NCBI GenBank assembly: GCA_963720725.1
Contig: CAVRGN010000005.1
Coordinates: forward strand, 186,001 to 250,000
DNA from: Benzoatithermus sp963720725
GTDB taxonomy: Bacteria; Pseudomonadota; Alphaproteobacteria; Geminicoccales; Geminicoccaceae
Direction: 5' to 3'
Length of the DNA: 64,000 bases
The notes below the pieces were generated by a model. It worked only from the letters and a program-made list of their open reading frames with translations, did not search any database and was not told where the DNA came from. Below, one piece after another: positions 9,713 through 17,417 of the stretch (positions within the stretch are counted from its first letter, which is position 1; every line of letters starts with the position of its first letter). Made by a program: the position numbers and the translations under genes.

Positions 9713-10918
9713 GTGTCGATCCTGTCCTCAAGTCTCGCCCGCATCAAACCCTCGCCCACCATCGCGGTGACCAACCTCGCGCGCGAGCTGCAGGCACAGG
9801 GCCGTGACGTGATCGGCCTCGGTGCCGGCGAGCCGGACTTCGACACGCCCGAGCACATCAAGGAGGCGGCGATCGCCGCCATCCACGCCGGCCAGACCAA
9901 GTACACGGCGGTCGACGGCACGCCGGCCCTGAAGCAGGCGATCGCCGCCAAGTTCCGGCGCGAGAACGGCATCGAGTACCGAACCGACGAGATCACGGTC
10001 GGTACCGGCGGCAAGCAGGTGCTCTACAATGCCCTGATGGCCACGCTGGAGCCCGGCGACGAGGTGGTGATCCCGGCACCCTACTGGGTGTCCTACCCCG
10101 ACATGACGCTGCTGGCGGGCGGCACGCCCGTGTTCGTCTCCTGCCCCGAGCAGACCGGGTTCAAGCTGCGGCCGGAAGACCTGGACGAGGCGATCACGCC
10201 CAAGACGAAGTGGGTGATGCTGAACTCGCCCAACAACCCGACCGGGGCGGCCTACACCGAGGCCGAGATCAAGGCCTTGACCGAGGTCCTGCTGCGGCAT
10301 CCGCATGTCTGGCTGATGACCGACGATATGTACGAGCATCTGGTCTACGACGATTTCCGTTTCGCGACCCCGGTCCAGGTCGAACCGGCGCTGCAGGACC
10401 GCACGCTCACCGTGAACGGCGTGTCCAAGGCCTACGCCATGACCGGGTGGCGCATCGGCTATGCCGGCGGGCCGAAGGAGCTGATCCGCGGCATGGCCAT
10501 CATCCAGTCGCAGTCCACCTCCAATCCGTCCTCGGTCAGCCAGGCGGCGGCGGTGGCCGCACTCGGCGGCGATCTGAGCTTCCTGCCGGAGCGCAACGCC
10601 GTCTACCGGCAGCGCCGCGACCTCGTGGTCGAGCAGCTCAACCGCGCGTCCGGGCTGCGCTGCCACCGTCCGGAAGGTGCCTTCTACGTCTACCCCAGCT
10701 GCGCCGGCGTGATCGGCCGCCGGACCGCCAAGGGCGTGCGCCTGGAGACCAGTGCCGACTTCGCCGCGACCCTGCTCGCCGACGAGGGAGTTGCGGTCGT
10801 GCACGGCACCGCCTTCGGGCTGGACCCGTATTTCCGCATCTCCTACGCCACGGGCACCGATCTCCTGGAGGAGGCCTGCCGGCGGATCATCCGCTTCTGC
10901 GAGGGCTTGAGCGACTGA
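9713..10918 (+). CDS. PLP-dependent aspartate-type aminotransferase
   Basis: Class I aminotransferase of 401 residues, probably aspartate:2-oxoglutarate aminotransferase of the AatA/AspC-I-gamma type common in rhizobia and relatives. Landmarks are GLGAGEPDFDTPEHI, KYTAVDGTPALK, the cofactor loop TVGTGGKQVL, the NSPNNPTGA segment, and Lys239 in NGVSKAYAMTGWRIGY, which forms the Schiff base with PLP. A C-terminal Arg in FRISYATG binds the substrate alpha-carboxylate. The GTG start at 9713 has GGAG 10 bases upstream; the open frame extends much further 5' but without homologous sequence. It is convergent with the OmpA-like gene, only 16 bases away. Confidence 0.93.
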   Translation: MSILSSSLARIKPSPTIAVTNLARELQAQGRDVIGLGAGEPDFDTPEHIKEAAIAAIHAGQTKYTAVDGTPALKQAIAAKFRRENGIEYRTDEITVGTGGKQVLYNALMATLEPGDEVVIPAPYWVSYPDMTLLAGGTPVFVSCPEQTGFKLRPEDLDEAITPKTKWVMLNSPNNPTGAAYTEAEIKALTEVLLRHPHVWLMTDDMYEHLVYDDFRFATPVQVEPALQDRTLTVNGVSKAYAMTGWRIGYAGGPKELIRGMAIIQSQSTSNPSSVSQAAAVAALGGDLSFLPERNAVYRQRRDLVVEQLNRASGLRCHRPEGAFYVYPSCAGVIGRRTAKGVRLETSADFAATLLADEGVAVVHGTAFGLDPYFRISYATGTDLLEEACRRIIRFCEGLSD

Positions 10919-10934
10919 GCCGCCGTCACCGCGC

Positions 10935-12380
10935 TCAGCGCGTGGTGAGCTTGATCTCGATCCGGCGGTTGCGGTTCAGCGCTTCCGCGCTGTTGCCCGG
11001 ATCGAGCGGCTGATACTCGGCAAAGCCGCGCGCCGCCACCCGCTCCGGCGGGATCCCCTGCGCCACCAGGAACTGCGCCACGGCGATCGCGCGCGCCGTC
11101 GACAGCTCCCAGTTGGAGGGGAAGCGCGGCGTGTTGATCGGGACCCGGTCGGTGTGCCCGTCGACCTGCAGCACCCAGGGCAGCTCCGGCGGGATCTTGC
11201 CGATGATCTCCTTCAGCGCGGTAGCCAGCTTGGCCAGCTGCTCGCGGCCACGTGGCTGGATCTCGTCCGAGCCACTGGGGAACAGTACCTCCGACTGGAA
11301 CACGAACCGATCGCCGACGACCCGTACGTCCTCGCGGTCACCCAGCGCCTTGCGGAGCTCGCCGAAGAATTCCGAACGATACTGCGACAGCTCCTCGACC
11401 TTGCTGGCAAGGGCCAGGTTGAGCCGCTGGCCGAGACTGGCGATGGTCTCGCTTTGTGCATCGATCTCGGACTGCTTGAGGTCGAGCGCGTGGTCCAGTG
11501 CCGTCAGCTGCTGGCTCAAGACCGAGATCTGCTCGGTCAGCTTCTGGACCTGCTGGACGGCATCGTCGCGCGCGCCCGAGGTGCTGCCGAGCCTGCTCTC
11601 CAGTTCGCGCGAGCTGCGCAGCAGCTCGTCGATGCGCAACTCGCGCTCGGCCAGCTGACGCTGCGCAAGCACCGTCTTGTCCTCGGCATCGGCCAGCCGC
11701 GCCTCCAGAGCGCTGGCGCGGTCGCGGCTGGCGCCGAGTTCGGCCAGCACTCGGCGCCGCTCTTCGTCCGTCGAGGCCAGGCTGGTGCCGAGTTCGGCGA
11801 CCTTGGCCTCCAGCTCGGCGCGAACCTTGCCCAGCGCCTCGACGTCGCGCCGTAGCTGGACGAGCTGGCCGAGCTGCAGCTCGATCTGTTCCTTGTCCGC
11901 CTGAACCGATTGCTGCGACAGCGCTAGCTCACGTTCGAGTTCGGACTTGCGCACTTCGCTCTGGCCGGCCTGAACCCGCATCTCCTCCAGGGTACGCTGC
12001 ATCAGCGCCTGATCGCGCTCCAGCCCCGCCACCCGCTCGGCCACCTGTGCGCGAGCGCTCTGGCTCTCGCCGAGATCGGCCGCCAGCATGTCACGGTCGA
12101 GGAAAGCCTGCTGCAGATCCGCGTTGATCCGCGCCATCGTCCGCCGCAGTTCGTCCGCGGCATCCTGCTCCAGACCCAACTGCGAGGTCAGGTCCTGAAC
12201 TTGGCTGCGCAGGCTCTGCACCGCCTCGTCGCGGCCCTGCAGCACCTGGCCGAGGAAGAACTGAGCCAGCACGAACACGACCAGCAGGAAGATGATCGAG
12301 AGGATCAGGGTCGAGAGGGCGTCGACGAAGCCGGGCCAGATGTCGACCTGATGTCGGGCGTCGCGCCGAGCGCGGGCCAT
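10935..12380 (-). CDS. OmpA/MotB-like peptidoglycan-binding protein with long coiled coil
   Basis: A 481-residue inner-membrane anchored protein. A single membrane helix lies at about residues 22-46 after a short cytoplasmic N-terminus. About 280 residues of heptad-rich coiled coil (roughly 50-330) follow. The C-terminus is an OmpA-type domain (about 345-481) with DGHTDRVPI, NWELSTARAIAV and RNRRIEIKL, the residues that hold diaminopimelate in the cell wall. This is the layout of a stator B subunit (MotB, ZorB). It starts 3 bases after the stop of the MotA/ExbB-like gene, so the two form an operon and probably one complex. The function is not known; the pair is widely annotated in alphaproteobacteria as flagellar motor/peptidoglycan-binding proteins although no flagellar gene is near. 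Confidence 0.8.
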   Translation of the reverse strand: MARARRDARHQVDIWPGFVDALSTLILSIIFLLVVFVLAQFFLGQVLQGRDEAVQSLRSQVQDLTSQLGLEQDAADELRRTMARINADLQQAFLDRDMLAADLGESQSARAQVAERVAGLERDQALMQRTLEEMRVQAGQSEVRKSELERELALSQQSVQADKEQIELQLGQLVQLRRDVEALGKVRAELEAKVAELGTSLASTDEERRRVLAELGASRDRASALEARLADAEDKTVLAQRQLAERELRIDELLRSSRELESRLGSTSGARDDAVQQVQKLTEQISVLSQQLTALDHALDLKQSEIDAQSETIASLGQRLNLALASKVEELSQYRSEFFGELRKALGDREDVRVVGDRFVFQSEVLFPSGSDEIQPRGREQLAKLATALKEIIGKIPPELPWVLQVDGHTDRVPINTPRFPSNWELSTARAIAVAQFLVAQGIPPERVAARGFAEYQPLDPGNSAEALNRNRRIEIKLTTR

Positions 12381-12383
12381 GTG

Positions 12384-13532
12384 TCAGTCCCCGACCACCT
12401 GCGGCTCGCCGGCAACGATGGCGATGGTGCGGGCGACGAGCTTGATCTCGTTGCGGAGTTCCCGGCTCAGCTCGGAACGGCCGCGGCCGACCTCCTCGAT
12501 CAGTCGGCCGAGCTGGACGTCGGTGTTGCGGATGTGGTCGCGTGTCACCTGATCGAGGCCGTCCTTGTCTGCCCGCTGTGCGAGATGCTGGACCAAAGCC
12601 TGCTGGCTGGCGACAACTCGCTCGAGCAGGTCCCGGTCGCGGCCGAGCCGGTCGCCGATGCTGGCGAGGCTCTGGTTGAGCTGGACGATGGTCCCCTGCA
12701 GCGCGCCGCGCTCGTGCTCGCCTCGGCCGACGATCTGCTGCAGCCGGTCGATATTGTCCGCCGTCTGTTGCAGCAGTGCGGACAGATAGGCCGGCAGGGG
12801 TTGGCCGCCGCCGAGCTCGGGAAGGCCGCTGTCGGGCATCGCCAGCCGCGTGATCCCCGACAGCCACTCTTCCAGCTCATTGTAGAAGTGCTGCTCGGCC
12901 TGCCCGGCCTGCAGATCGAGAAAGCCCAGGACCAGAGAGCCCGCGAGACCGAACAGGGACGCGGAGAAAGCGGTGCCCATGCCGGACAGCGGCTGGAGCA
13001 GACCGGCCTTGAACTCGTTGAACGCTTCGGCGAAGTCGCCCGAGCCGATGGTCAGGCTGGAGATGACCCCGCTGATCGACCCGATCGCCTGGATCAGGCC
13101 CCAGAAGGTCCCGAGCAGCCCGAGGAAGATCAGGAGATTGCGCATGTAGGCCGAGATGTCCCGGTTCTCGTCGAGCCTCGAGCTGATGCTGTCCAGGAGA
13201 TGACGCAGGGACAGTGTCGAGAGCGCCGTACGGCCACGGCGCTGGCGCTCGCCCAGCACGGCCGCGATCGGCGCCAGGAGGCGCGGCGCGTCCTGCAGCG
13301 AGAAGCCGGGCGCGTTGGTGCGGAACGATTCGATCCAGCGCGCTTCGGGACGCAGCCGCAAGATCCGGCGAACATTGAGGAAGATCCCGAACAGCAGGAT
13401 CGCAAGAATCACCCCGTTGAGCCAGGGATTGTGCTGGAACGCGGCCCAGATCACCTGATGCAGTGCCACGACCACCGCGGCCACGAACACCAGGAACAAG
13501 AGTGTGCGGTAGATGAAGCGCTGCGGGATCAT
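12384..13532 (-). CDS. MotA/TolQ/ExbB-like proton-channel family protein
   Basis: A 382-residue membrane protein. Membrane helices are visible at about residues 8-30, 37-57, 123-148 and 168-195. The last two (NLLIFLGLLGTFWGLI and GMGTAFSASLFGLAGSL) carry the small-residue GLLGT and GMG patterns of the MotA/TolQ/ExbB channel core. A soluble, helix-rich tail of about 180 residues follows, longer than in TolQ. It is the first gene of a two-gene operon with the OmpA-like protein, matching a stator A/B pair. The ATG at 13532 has GGAAAGG upstream. The inferred role is proton-driven force transfer to the cell wall, by analogy with MotAB, ExbBD and ZorAB. Confidence 0.78.
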   Translation of the reverse strand: MIPQRFIYRTLLFLVFVAAVVVALHQVIWAAFQHNPWLNGVILAILLFGIFLNVRRILRLRPEARWIESFRTNAPGFSLQDAPRLLAPIAAVLGERQRRGRTALSTLSLRHLLDSISSRLDENRDISAYMRNLLIFLGLLGTFWGLIQAIGSISGVISSLTIGSGDFAEAFNEFKAGLLQPLSGMGTAFSASLFGLAGSLVLGFLDLQAGQAEQHFYNELEEWLSGITRLAMPDSGLPELGGGQPLPAYLSALLQQTADNIDRLQQIVGRGEHERGALQGTIVQLNQSLASIGDRLGRDRDLLERVVASQQALVQHLAQRADKDGLDQVTRDHIRNTDVQLGRLIEEVGRGRSELSRELRNEIKLVARTIAIVAGEPQVVGD

Positions 13533-13658
13533 CGACCTTTCCGTAGGAAAACCCTCGAGCATCTGGCGCTGGAGTCTAATGCGCGCACCGCGCGACGGCA
13601 CGGGCTATTTCCTCGCACACTTGTCAAGACGTTCATTTGTGGCCCGCATGCCCCGGCC

Positions 13659-13686
13659 TTGTCGCAACCTTGGACGCGGCTAGTAT
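13659..13686 (+). promoter_or_regulatory. putative sigma-70 promoter of the DUF3775 gene
   Basis: A TTGTCG hexamer at 13659-13664 and TAGTAT at 13681-13686 are separated by 16 bases, 38 bases before the ATG. Each hexamer matches 4 of 6 consensus positions, so this is moderate evidence only. Confidence 0.4.
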
Positions 13687-13696
13687 GTTCTAGCCG
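13677..13696. promoter_or_regulatory. inverted repeat over the -10 region (operator-like)
   Basis: Seven-base arms CGGCTAG and CTAGCCG flank TATGTT, covering the putative -10 and start point of the DUF3775 gene. The position suggests a dimeric repressor site; the protein that binds is unknown. Confidence 0.4.
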
Positions 13697-13723
13697 GCGC
13701 CCCGACGGCCAGAGGAGCCGAGC

Positions 13724-14110
13724 ATGCTGACGATCAATCCAGACAAGGTCTGCCACATCATCGTCAAGGCGCGGGCACTCGATGCCAAGGCCGAGGAGGG
13801 CTCCGACGACGCCGCGGGCAGCATGATCGACGACGGCATGCTTGAGGTGCTCGACGGCGGCACCGAGGATGCGAGCGAGGATGAGCTGCGCGCATTCATC
13901 GACGGGCTCAATGTCGACGACCAGCACGAGCTCGTCGCACTGTCGTGGGTCGGCCGCGGCAGCTTTGCCGCCGATGAGTGGCGGCAGGCCTTGAGCGAGG
14001 CGCGCCAGGCCCAGGGGCGAAGCGCCGCCGACTACCTTCCCGGCATGCCGCTGCTGGGCGATTACCTCGCCGACGGTCTGGCCGAGTTCGGCCATCGCTG
14101 CGACGAGTGA
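13724..14110 (+). CDS. DUF3775 domain-containing protein
   Basis: A small acidic cytoplasmic protein of 128 residues that fits the DUF3775 family of alphaproteobacteria: MLTINPDKVCHIIVKAR at the start, an acidic middle with FIDGLNVDDQHELVAL, then WVGRGSF and LPGMPLLGDYLADGL. The family has no established function. GAGGAG stands 6-7 bases before the ATG. Its TGA overlaps the ATG of the following esterase gene (ATGA), so translation of the two is coupled. Confidence 0.8.
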   Translation: MLTINPDKVCHIIVKARALDAKAEEGSDDAAGSMIDDGMLEVLDGGTEDASEDELRAFIDGLNVDDQHELVALSWVGRGSFAADEWRQALSEARQAQGRSAADYLPGMPLLGDYLADGLAEFGHRCDE

Positions 14111-14982
14111 TGCGCGGCGGCGCTGCCTTGGTGCTGGTGCTGCTGGTAGCGCTGGCGTCCACGGCTGCGGCTGGCGAGGTCCGGCGAGGACTAGCCGCGC
14201 CGAGCCCGGCACTGGGCCGCTCGATTCCCTACGCCCTCTATCTCCCGGATGGCTACGCAGCGTCGGGCGAGAGCTATCCGGTTCTCTACCTGTTGCACGG
14301 CCATGGCGGCACCGAGCTGGATTGGCTTGTCGGCGGAGGTCTGACCTCCACCATGGACCGGCTCGTCAACGAAGGCGCTGTACCGCCCATGCTCGTGGTG
14401 ATGCCCGGCTTCGGCGATGGCTGGTACGTCGATAATTCCGACCCTGGTGGGCTAGGTGCCCTGGCGACGGCGTTCCTGGACGACCTCCTGCCCGAGATCG
14501 ACCGCAGCTTGCGTACCGATGCGCGGCCCAGCCGCCGCGCTGTGGCGGGGCTGTCGATGGGTGGTTGGGGTGCCATACGGTTCGCCATGCTGCGCCCCGA
14601 CCTGTTCGCCGCCGCCGCCAGCTTGAGCGGCGCGCTGGTCACAGAGGCGCAGGCGGTGACGCCGAGCTGGGCGGGCTGGTTCTCCGGAGCCTTCGGCCAG
14701 CCGTTCGACCTCGCCCGCTTCCGCGCTGCCGCACCCCAGGCCCTGCTGGCGGCATTCGCCGCGGCGCCGGTCCGTCCGGTCCTGTTTCTTGCCTGTGGCG
14801 ACCAGGACGAGCTCGGCCTGACCGAGAGCAATCTCCTGTTCTTTCTCGAACTCGCACGGGTGGGCGTACCGGCCGAGCTGCGGATCGGCGACGGCGGCCA
14901 CGACTGGAGCGTGTGGCGTCGCGACCTCGTGCCGGCGCTCCGCTTCGTCGCCGCCGGCATGGCGGTCGGTCCGGGACCCTAG
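14110..14982 (+). CDS. exported alpha/beta-hydrolase esterase (esterase D-like)
   Basis: A 290-residue protein with a signal peptide (about residues 1-21, ending in AAA-G). It has an esterase fold related to esterase D and antigen-85-type enzymes: SIPYALYLPDGY, a LYLLHGHGG oxyanion-loop strand, VVMPGFGDGWYVDN, and the nucleophile elbow GLSMGGWGA with Ser149. The remaining triad members are probably the Asp in CGDQDELG and the His in DGGHDWSVW. It likely hydrolyses a carboxylic ester in the periplasm; the substrate is unknown. The start is set by the ATGA overlap with DUF3775. Its last four bases overlap the end of a convergent DUF2934 gene. Confidence 0.83.
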   Translation: MRGGAALVLVLLVALASTAAAGEVRRGLAAPSPALGRSIPYALYLPDGYAASGESYPVLYLLHGHGGTELDWLVGGGLTSTMDRLVNEGAVPPMLVVMPGFGDGWYVDNSDPGGLGALATAFLDDLLPEIDRSLRTDARPSRRAVAGLSMGGWGAIRFAMLRPDLFAAAASLSGALVTEAQAVTPSWAGWFSGAFGQPFDLARFRAAAPQALLAAFAAAPVRPVLFLACGDQDELGLTESNLLFFLELARVGVPAELRIGDGGHDWSVWRRDLVPALRFVAAGMAVGPGP

Positions 14983-15203
14983 GACCCCCGCCCGCCGCCG
15001 AGTGCGCCGCGACCCAGCTGATCGAGCGCCACCTGAGGATCCTCCTCCCCGGCGACCGACAGCTGCCCGAGCTCTTCCTCGGCCTGCAGGCGGAATTCGA
15101 GTTCGCGCCCGGGCGGCCGCCCGGCCGCCTCCCAGAGCGCCTTGGTTCGGCGCTCAACCCGGCGCCGCAGCTCGCCGTCCGGATCCCGTCCATCTGCCGC
15201 CAT
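14979..15203 (-). CDS. DUF2934 domain-containing small protein
   Basis: A 74-residue charged protein. The core LRRRVERRTKALWEAAGRPP followed by GRELEFRLQAEEEL matches the DUF2934 signature (a helix with a conserved Trp, then G-R-P, then a second helix). Function is unknown. The ATG at 15203 is supported by a strong AGGAGG 7 bases upstream. Its last bases overlap the 3' end of the convergent esterase gene by four bases. It is divergent from the HD-domain gene 94 bases away. Confidence 0.75.
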   Translation of the reverse strand: MAADGRDPDGELRRRVERRTKALWEAAGRPPGRELEFRLQAEEELGQLSVAGEEDPQVALDQLGRGALGGGRGS

Positions 15204-15296
15204 CGTCCTGCCTCCTGTCGCGCCTTGCCGGTATTCCATATAACAGGCCGCTGCCGCCGGCGTGCCGGGGAGCGCAGCCGCCGCACGGGAGCCGCC

Positions 15297-16172
15297 ATGC
15301 TGTACCCGACTGCCCTCCTCGCCGACGCGCTGGCCGAACGGCTGGTGGTCGGCTATCGCGAGATGTTCGGTGCCCGCGAGCCCGAATGCGCCGACTTCGT
15401 CGCGGTGGCGACGCGGTTGACCCTGCAGGTGATCGGCGACAGCGACGCACTCTACCACGATGCCCAGCATACGGCGCTGGTCACGATGGTGGGCCAGGAC
15501 ATCCTGCGCGGCCGCCTGCTGGCCACCCGGCTGGAGCCCCGTGACTGGACGCACCTGACCTTGGCCATGCTGCTTCACGACATCGGCTATGTCCGCGGCG
15601 TCTGCCCGGGCGACGGACACGGGCGCTGCGTGATCGACGGTCGTGGCAGCACGGTGACCCTGCCGCGCGGCGCCAGCGACGCCTGGCTGGCGCCCTATCA
15701 TGTCGAGCGCGGCAAGATCGCGGTGCGCGCCAGGTTCATCGATCACCCGGCGCTCGATGCCGAGCGCATCGCCCGCGCCATCGAGCGTACGCGCTTTCCC
15801 GTCCCGGACAGCGCCGATCACGCGGCGACGAACGACGAGGCCGGCCTGGTGCGCGCGGCCGACCTGATCGGCCAGCTCGCCGACCCGCTCTACCTGCGCC
15901 GCGCGGGTGCCCTGTTCCAGGAACTCGCCGAGACCGGCGTCGCGGCCAAGCTCGGCTACGACAACCCGGCCGACCTGGTAGAGAAATACCCCCGGTTCTA
16001 CTGGGAGCGGATCGAGCCCTATATCGGCGACGCGCTCCGCTGCCTGCGCCGCACCATGGCCGGCAAGGACTGGATTGCCCACCTCTACGCCAATGTGTTC
16101 ACGGTCGAGCACCAGCTGCGCGCGCTCGGGCCCGAGCCACGCCACGACGGCGACTCCGGGGTGTGTGGGTAG
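15297..16172 (+). CDS. HD-domain metal-dependent phosphohydrolase (paralogue 1)
   Basis: A 291-residue cytoplasmic protein with an HD fold. The metal ligands appear as His54 and His58 in YHDAQHT, the His94-Asp95 pair in LLHDIGY, and a later Asp in RAADLIGQLADP. Family members hydrolyse phosphate esters or nucleotides; the substrate here is unknown. The protein is clearly paralogous to the gene at 52683-53540: the HD motifs fall at identical residue numbers and segments such as RGVCPGD, FPVP and RAADLIGQLADP are shared. The ATG has GGGAG 6 bases upstream. A tRNA-Val gene begins about 120 bases downstream. Confidence 0.82.
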   Translation: MLYPTALLADALAERLVVGYREMFGAREPECADFVAVATRLTLQVIGDSDALYHDAQHTALVTMVGQDILRGRLLATRLEPRDWTHLTLAMLLHDIGYVRGVCPGDGHGRCVIDGRGSTVTLPRGASDAWLAPYHVERGKIAVRARFIDHPALDAERIARAIERTRFPVPDSADHAATNDEAGLVRAADLIGQLADPLYLRRAGALFQELAETGVAAKLGYDNPADLVEKYPRFYWERIEPYIGDALRCLRRTMAGKDWIAHLYANVFTVEHQLRALGPEPRHDGDSGVCG

Positions 16173-16293
16173 GAACGGGTGAACTCTCGTGTGCAGTTCG
16201 CCGGATCAGCCCAACACCCGCTCTACCCAGCGTCCGCCGCACACCTTAAAGCCCTTGCGACTACGCGCGAACTTGCCTAGAGAGCCTGCGAAC

Positions 16294-16368
<75 letters not shown>

Positions 16369-16428
16369 TGCCCGTCAAGGACTTAGCCGAACTCTCGGGC
16401 TCATCCTCTTCTGGGCTGGAGCGAAACC

Positions 16429-16926
16429 TCAGCGCCACTCAAGCGCGTTCGGCCGGGCCCAGTCGAGGCCAGCAAGCCGGTGCGTCAATGCGCAGCTGCC
16501 CCGCTTCTGGTGGTCGAGATGGAAATGCGCGTAGGTCCGCTCGACCATGCGAATGTCCTTGTGCCCGAGCCCTGGGAGATGTCCCAAAGCGGCACCCCGT
16601 CTTGGGCCATCCAGGTAGCGGCCCCAGGCCGGAGCACGTAAAGCGTGGCGTCGCCGTAGGACACCGCCCCGCTGTCGCGCCAATTCCCGTTCGAAACGCG
16701 TCCATCCCGAGGCCATGATACTCGATCACGTATCGGCCGCGGGCGTTCGCGCCTTGTCCAGGGCAGCCTGGAGTGGCGGGGGCATGGCCACCTTGGGTCG
16801 GTGCTCCGCGTTCTGCAGGCGCTCCGCTTGGTCGAGGTCGATGACGCCCCCGGCAAAATCGATCTGCTTCCATGGCAGGTCCAACAGCGCACCCGGCCCC
16901 GCCGGCGTCGCGGCGACCAACGCCAA
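16429..16926 (-). pseudogene. decayed tyrosine recombinase (phage/island integrase), C-terminal remnant
   Basis: Three reading frames in succession on the minus strand give pieces of one integrase catalytic domain. First is ALLDLPWKQIDFAGGVIDL with MPPPLQAALD (16726-16926), then YVLRPGAATWMAQDG with VPLWDIS, then LGHKDIRMVERTYAHFH (to 16429). In an intact enzyme these are continuous. At least two frameshifts break them, the N-terminal half is missing beyond a stop near 16927, the first catalytic Arg appears lost (ATPAGPG where ATGxRPG is usual), and the LRHT box reads LRPG. The active-site Tyr segment (VERTYAH) survives. Its position 60 bases from the 3' end of tRNA-Val marks a former integration. 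Confidence 0.75.
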
Positions 16927-17227
16927 TTACACCACGCACAAGTACCTGATCGCAGAGCGCCCGATCGAAGGTGAAAGGCTGGCGCTGGTGCGGGCGTCCT
17001 GACGAAGCTTGCTGGTGTGGAGGACGCGACTGCCCGCTGACGCGTGGCTACCGATCCACCGCACCAACTGCCCCGGTGCCTCAGGTGGATGGGTGGTGCG
17101 GTGGGTCGGGTGGCCTAGATGCGTCGGGTGGAGGGGTGAGGCCCCGTGTCAGCGGGGGGCGGGGAAAGCAGTACGGAACATGCTTGCGCCAGAGCGGAGA
17201 ACCTAATTACATCAGCCTGTTGAGCTT
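16927..17227. other. intergenic region between integrase relic and tRNA-Ser
   Basis: About 300 bases with GGGTGG-rich stretches near 17090-17140. I see no credible gene. It may contain the lost N-terminal part of the integrase element beyond recognition; no copy of the tRNA-Val 3' end was noticed here. Confidence 0.4.
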
Positions 17228-17314
17228 GGCGGATGGGGTGGGATTCGAACCCACGAGGGGTTGCCCCCTGGCGGTTTTCAAGACCGCTGCCATCGACCGC
17301 TCGGCCACCCATCC
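17228..17314 (-). tRNA. tRNA-Ser (anticodon UGA)
   Basis: Reads on the minus strand with acceptor stem GGATGGG/CCCATCC, discriminator G and an encoded CCA (87 bases). The anticodon stem CGGT/ACCG holds CTTGAAA (anticodon TGA). A variable arm with GGGGG..CCCC pairing identifies a class II tRNA, and the T arm contains GTGGG TTCGAAT CCCAC. Its 5' end faces the phage cassette, which begins about 100 bases away. Confidence 0.95.
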
Positions 17315-17417
17315 GGTCCGGCGGCCCTGAGATAGCATGGCTGACCCGGGCCGCAAGACCGTGGTCGAGGTGCGGCAGGCCGTGAAATCGCGCCGCCAAG
17401 GCAAGCGGCACGGCCGG

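Noticed and set aside
10935..13532. A complete Zorya defence system
   Set aside because: Only the stator-like pair is present; no helicase, nuclease or other Zorya effector is adjacent.
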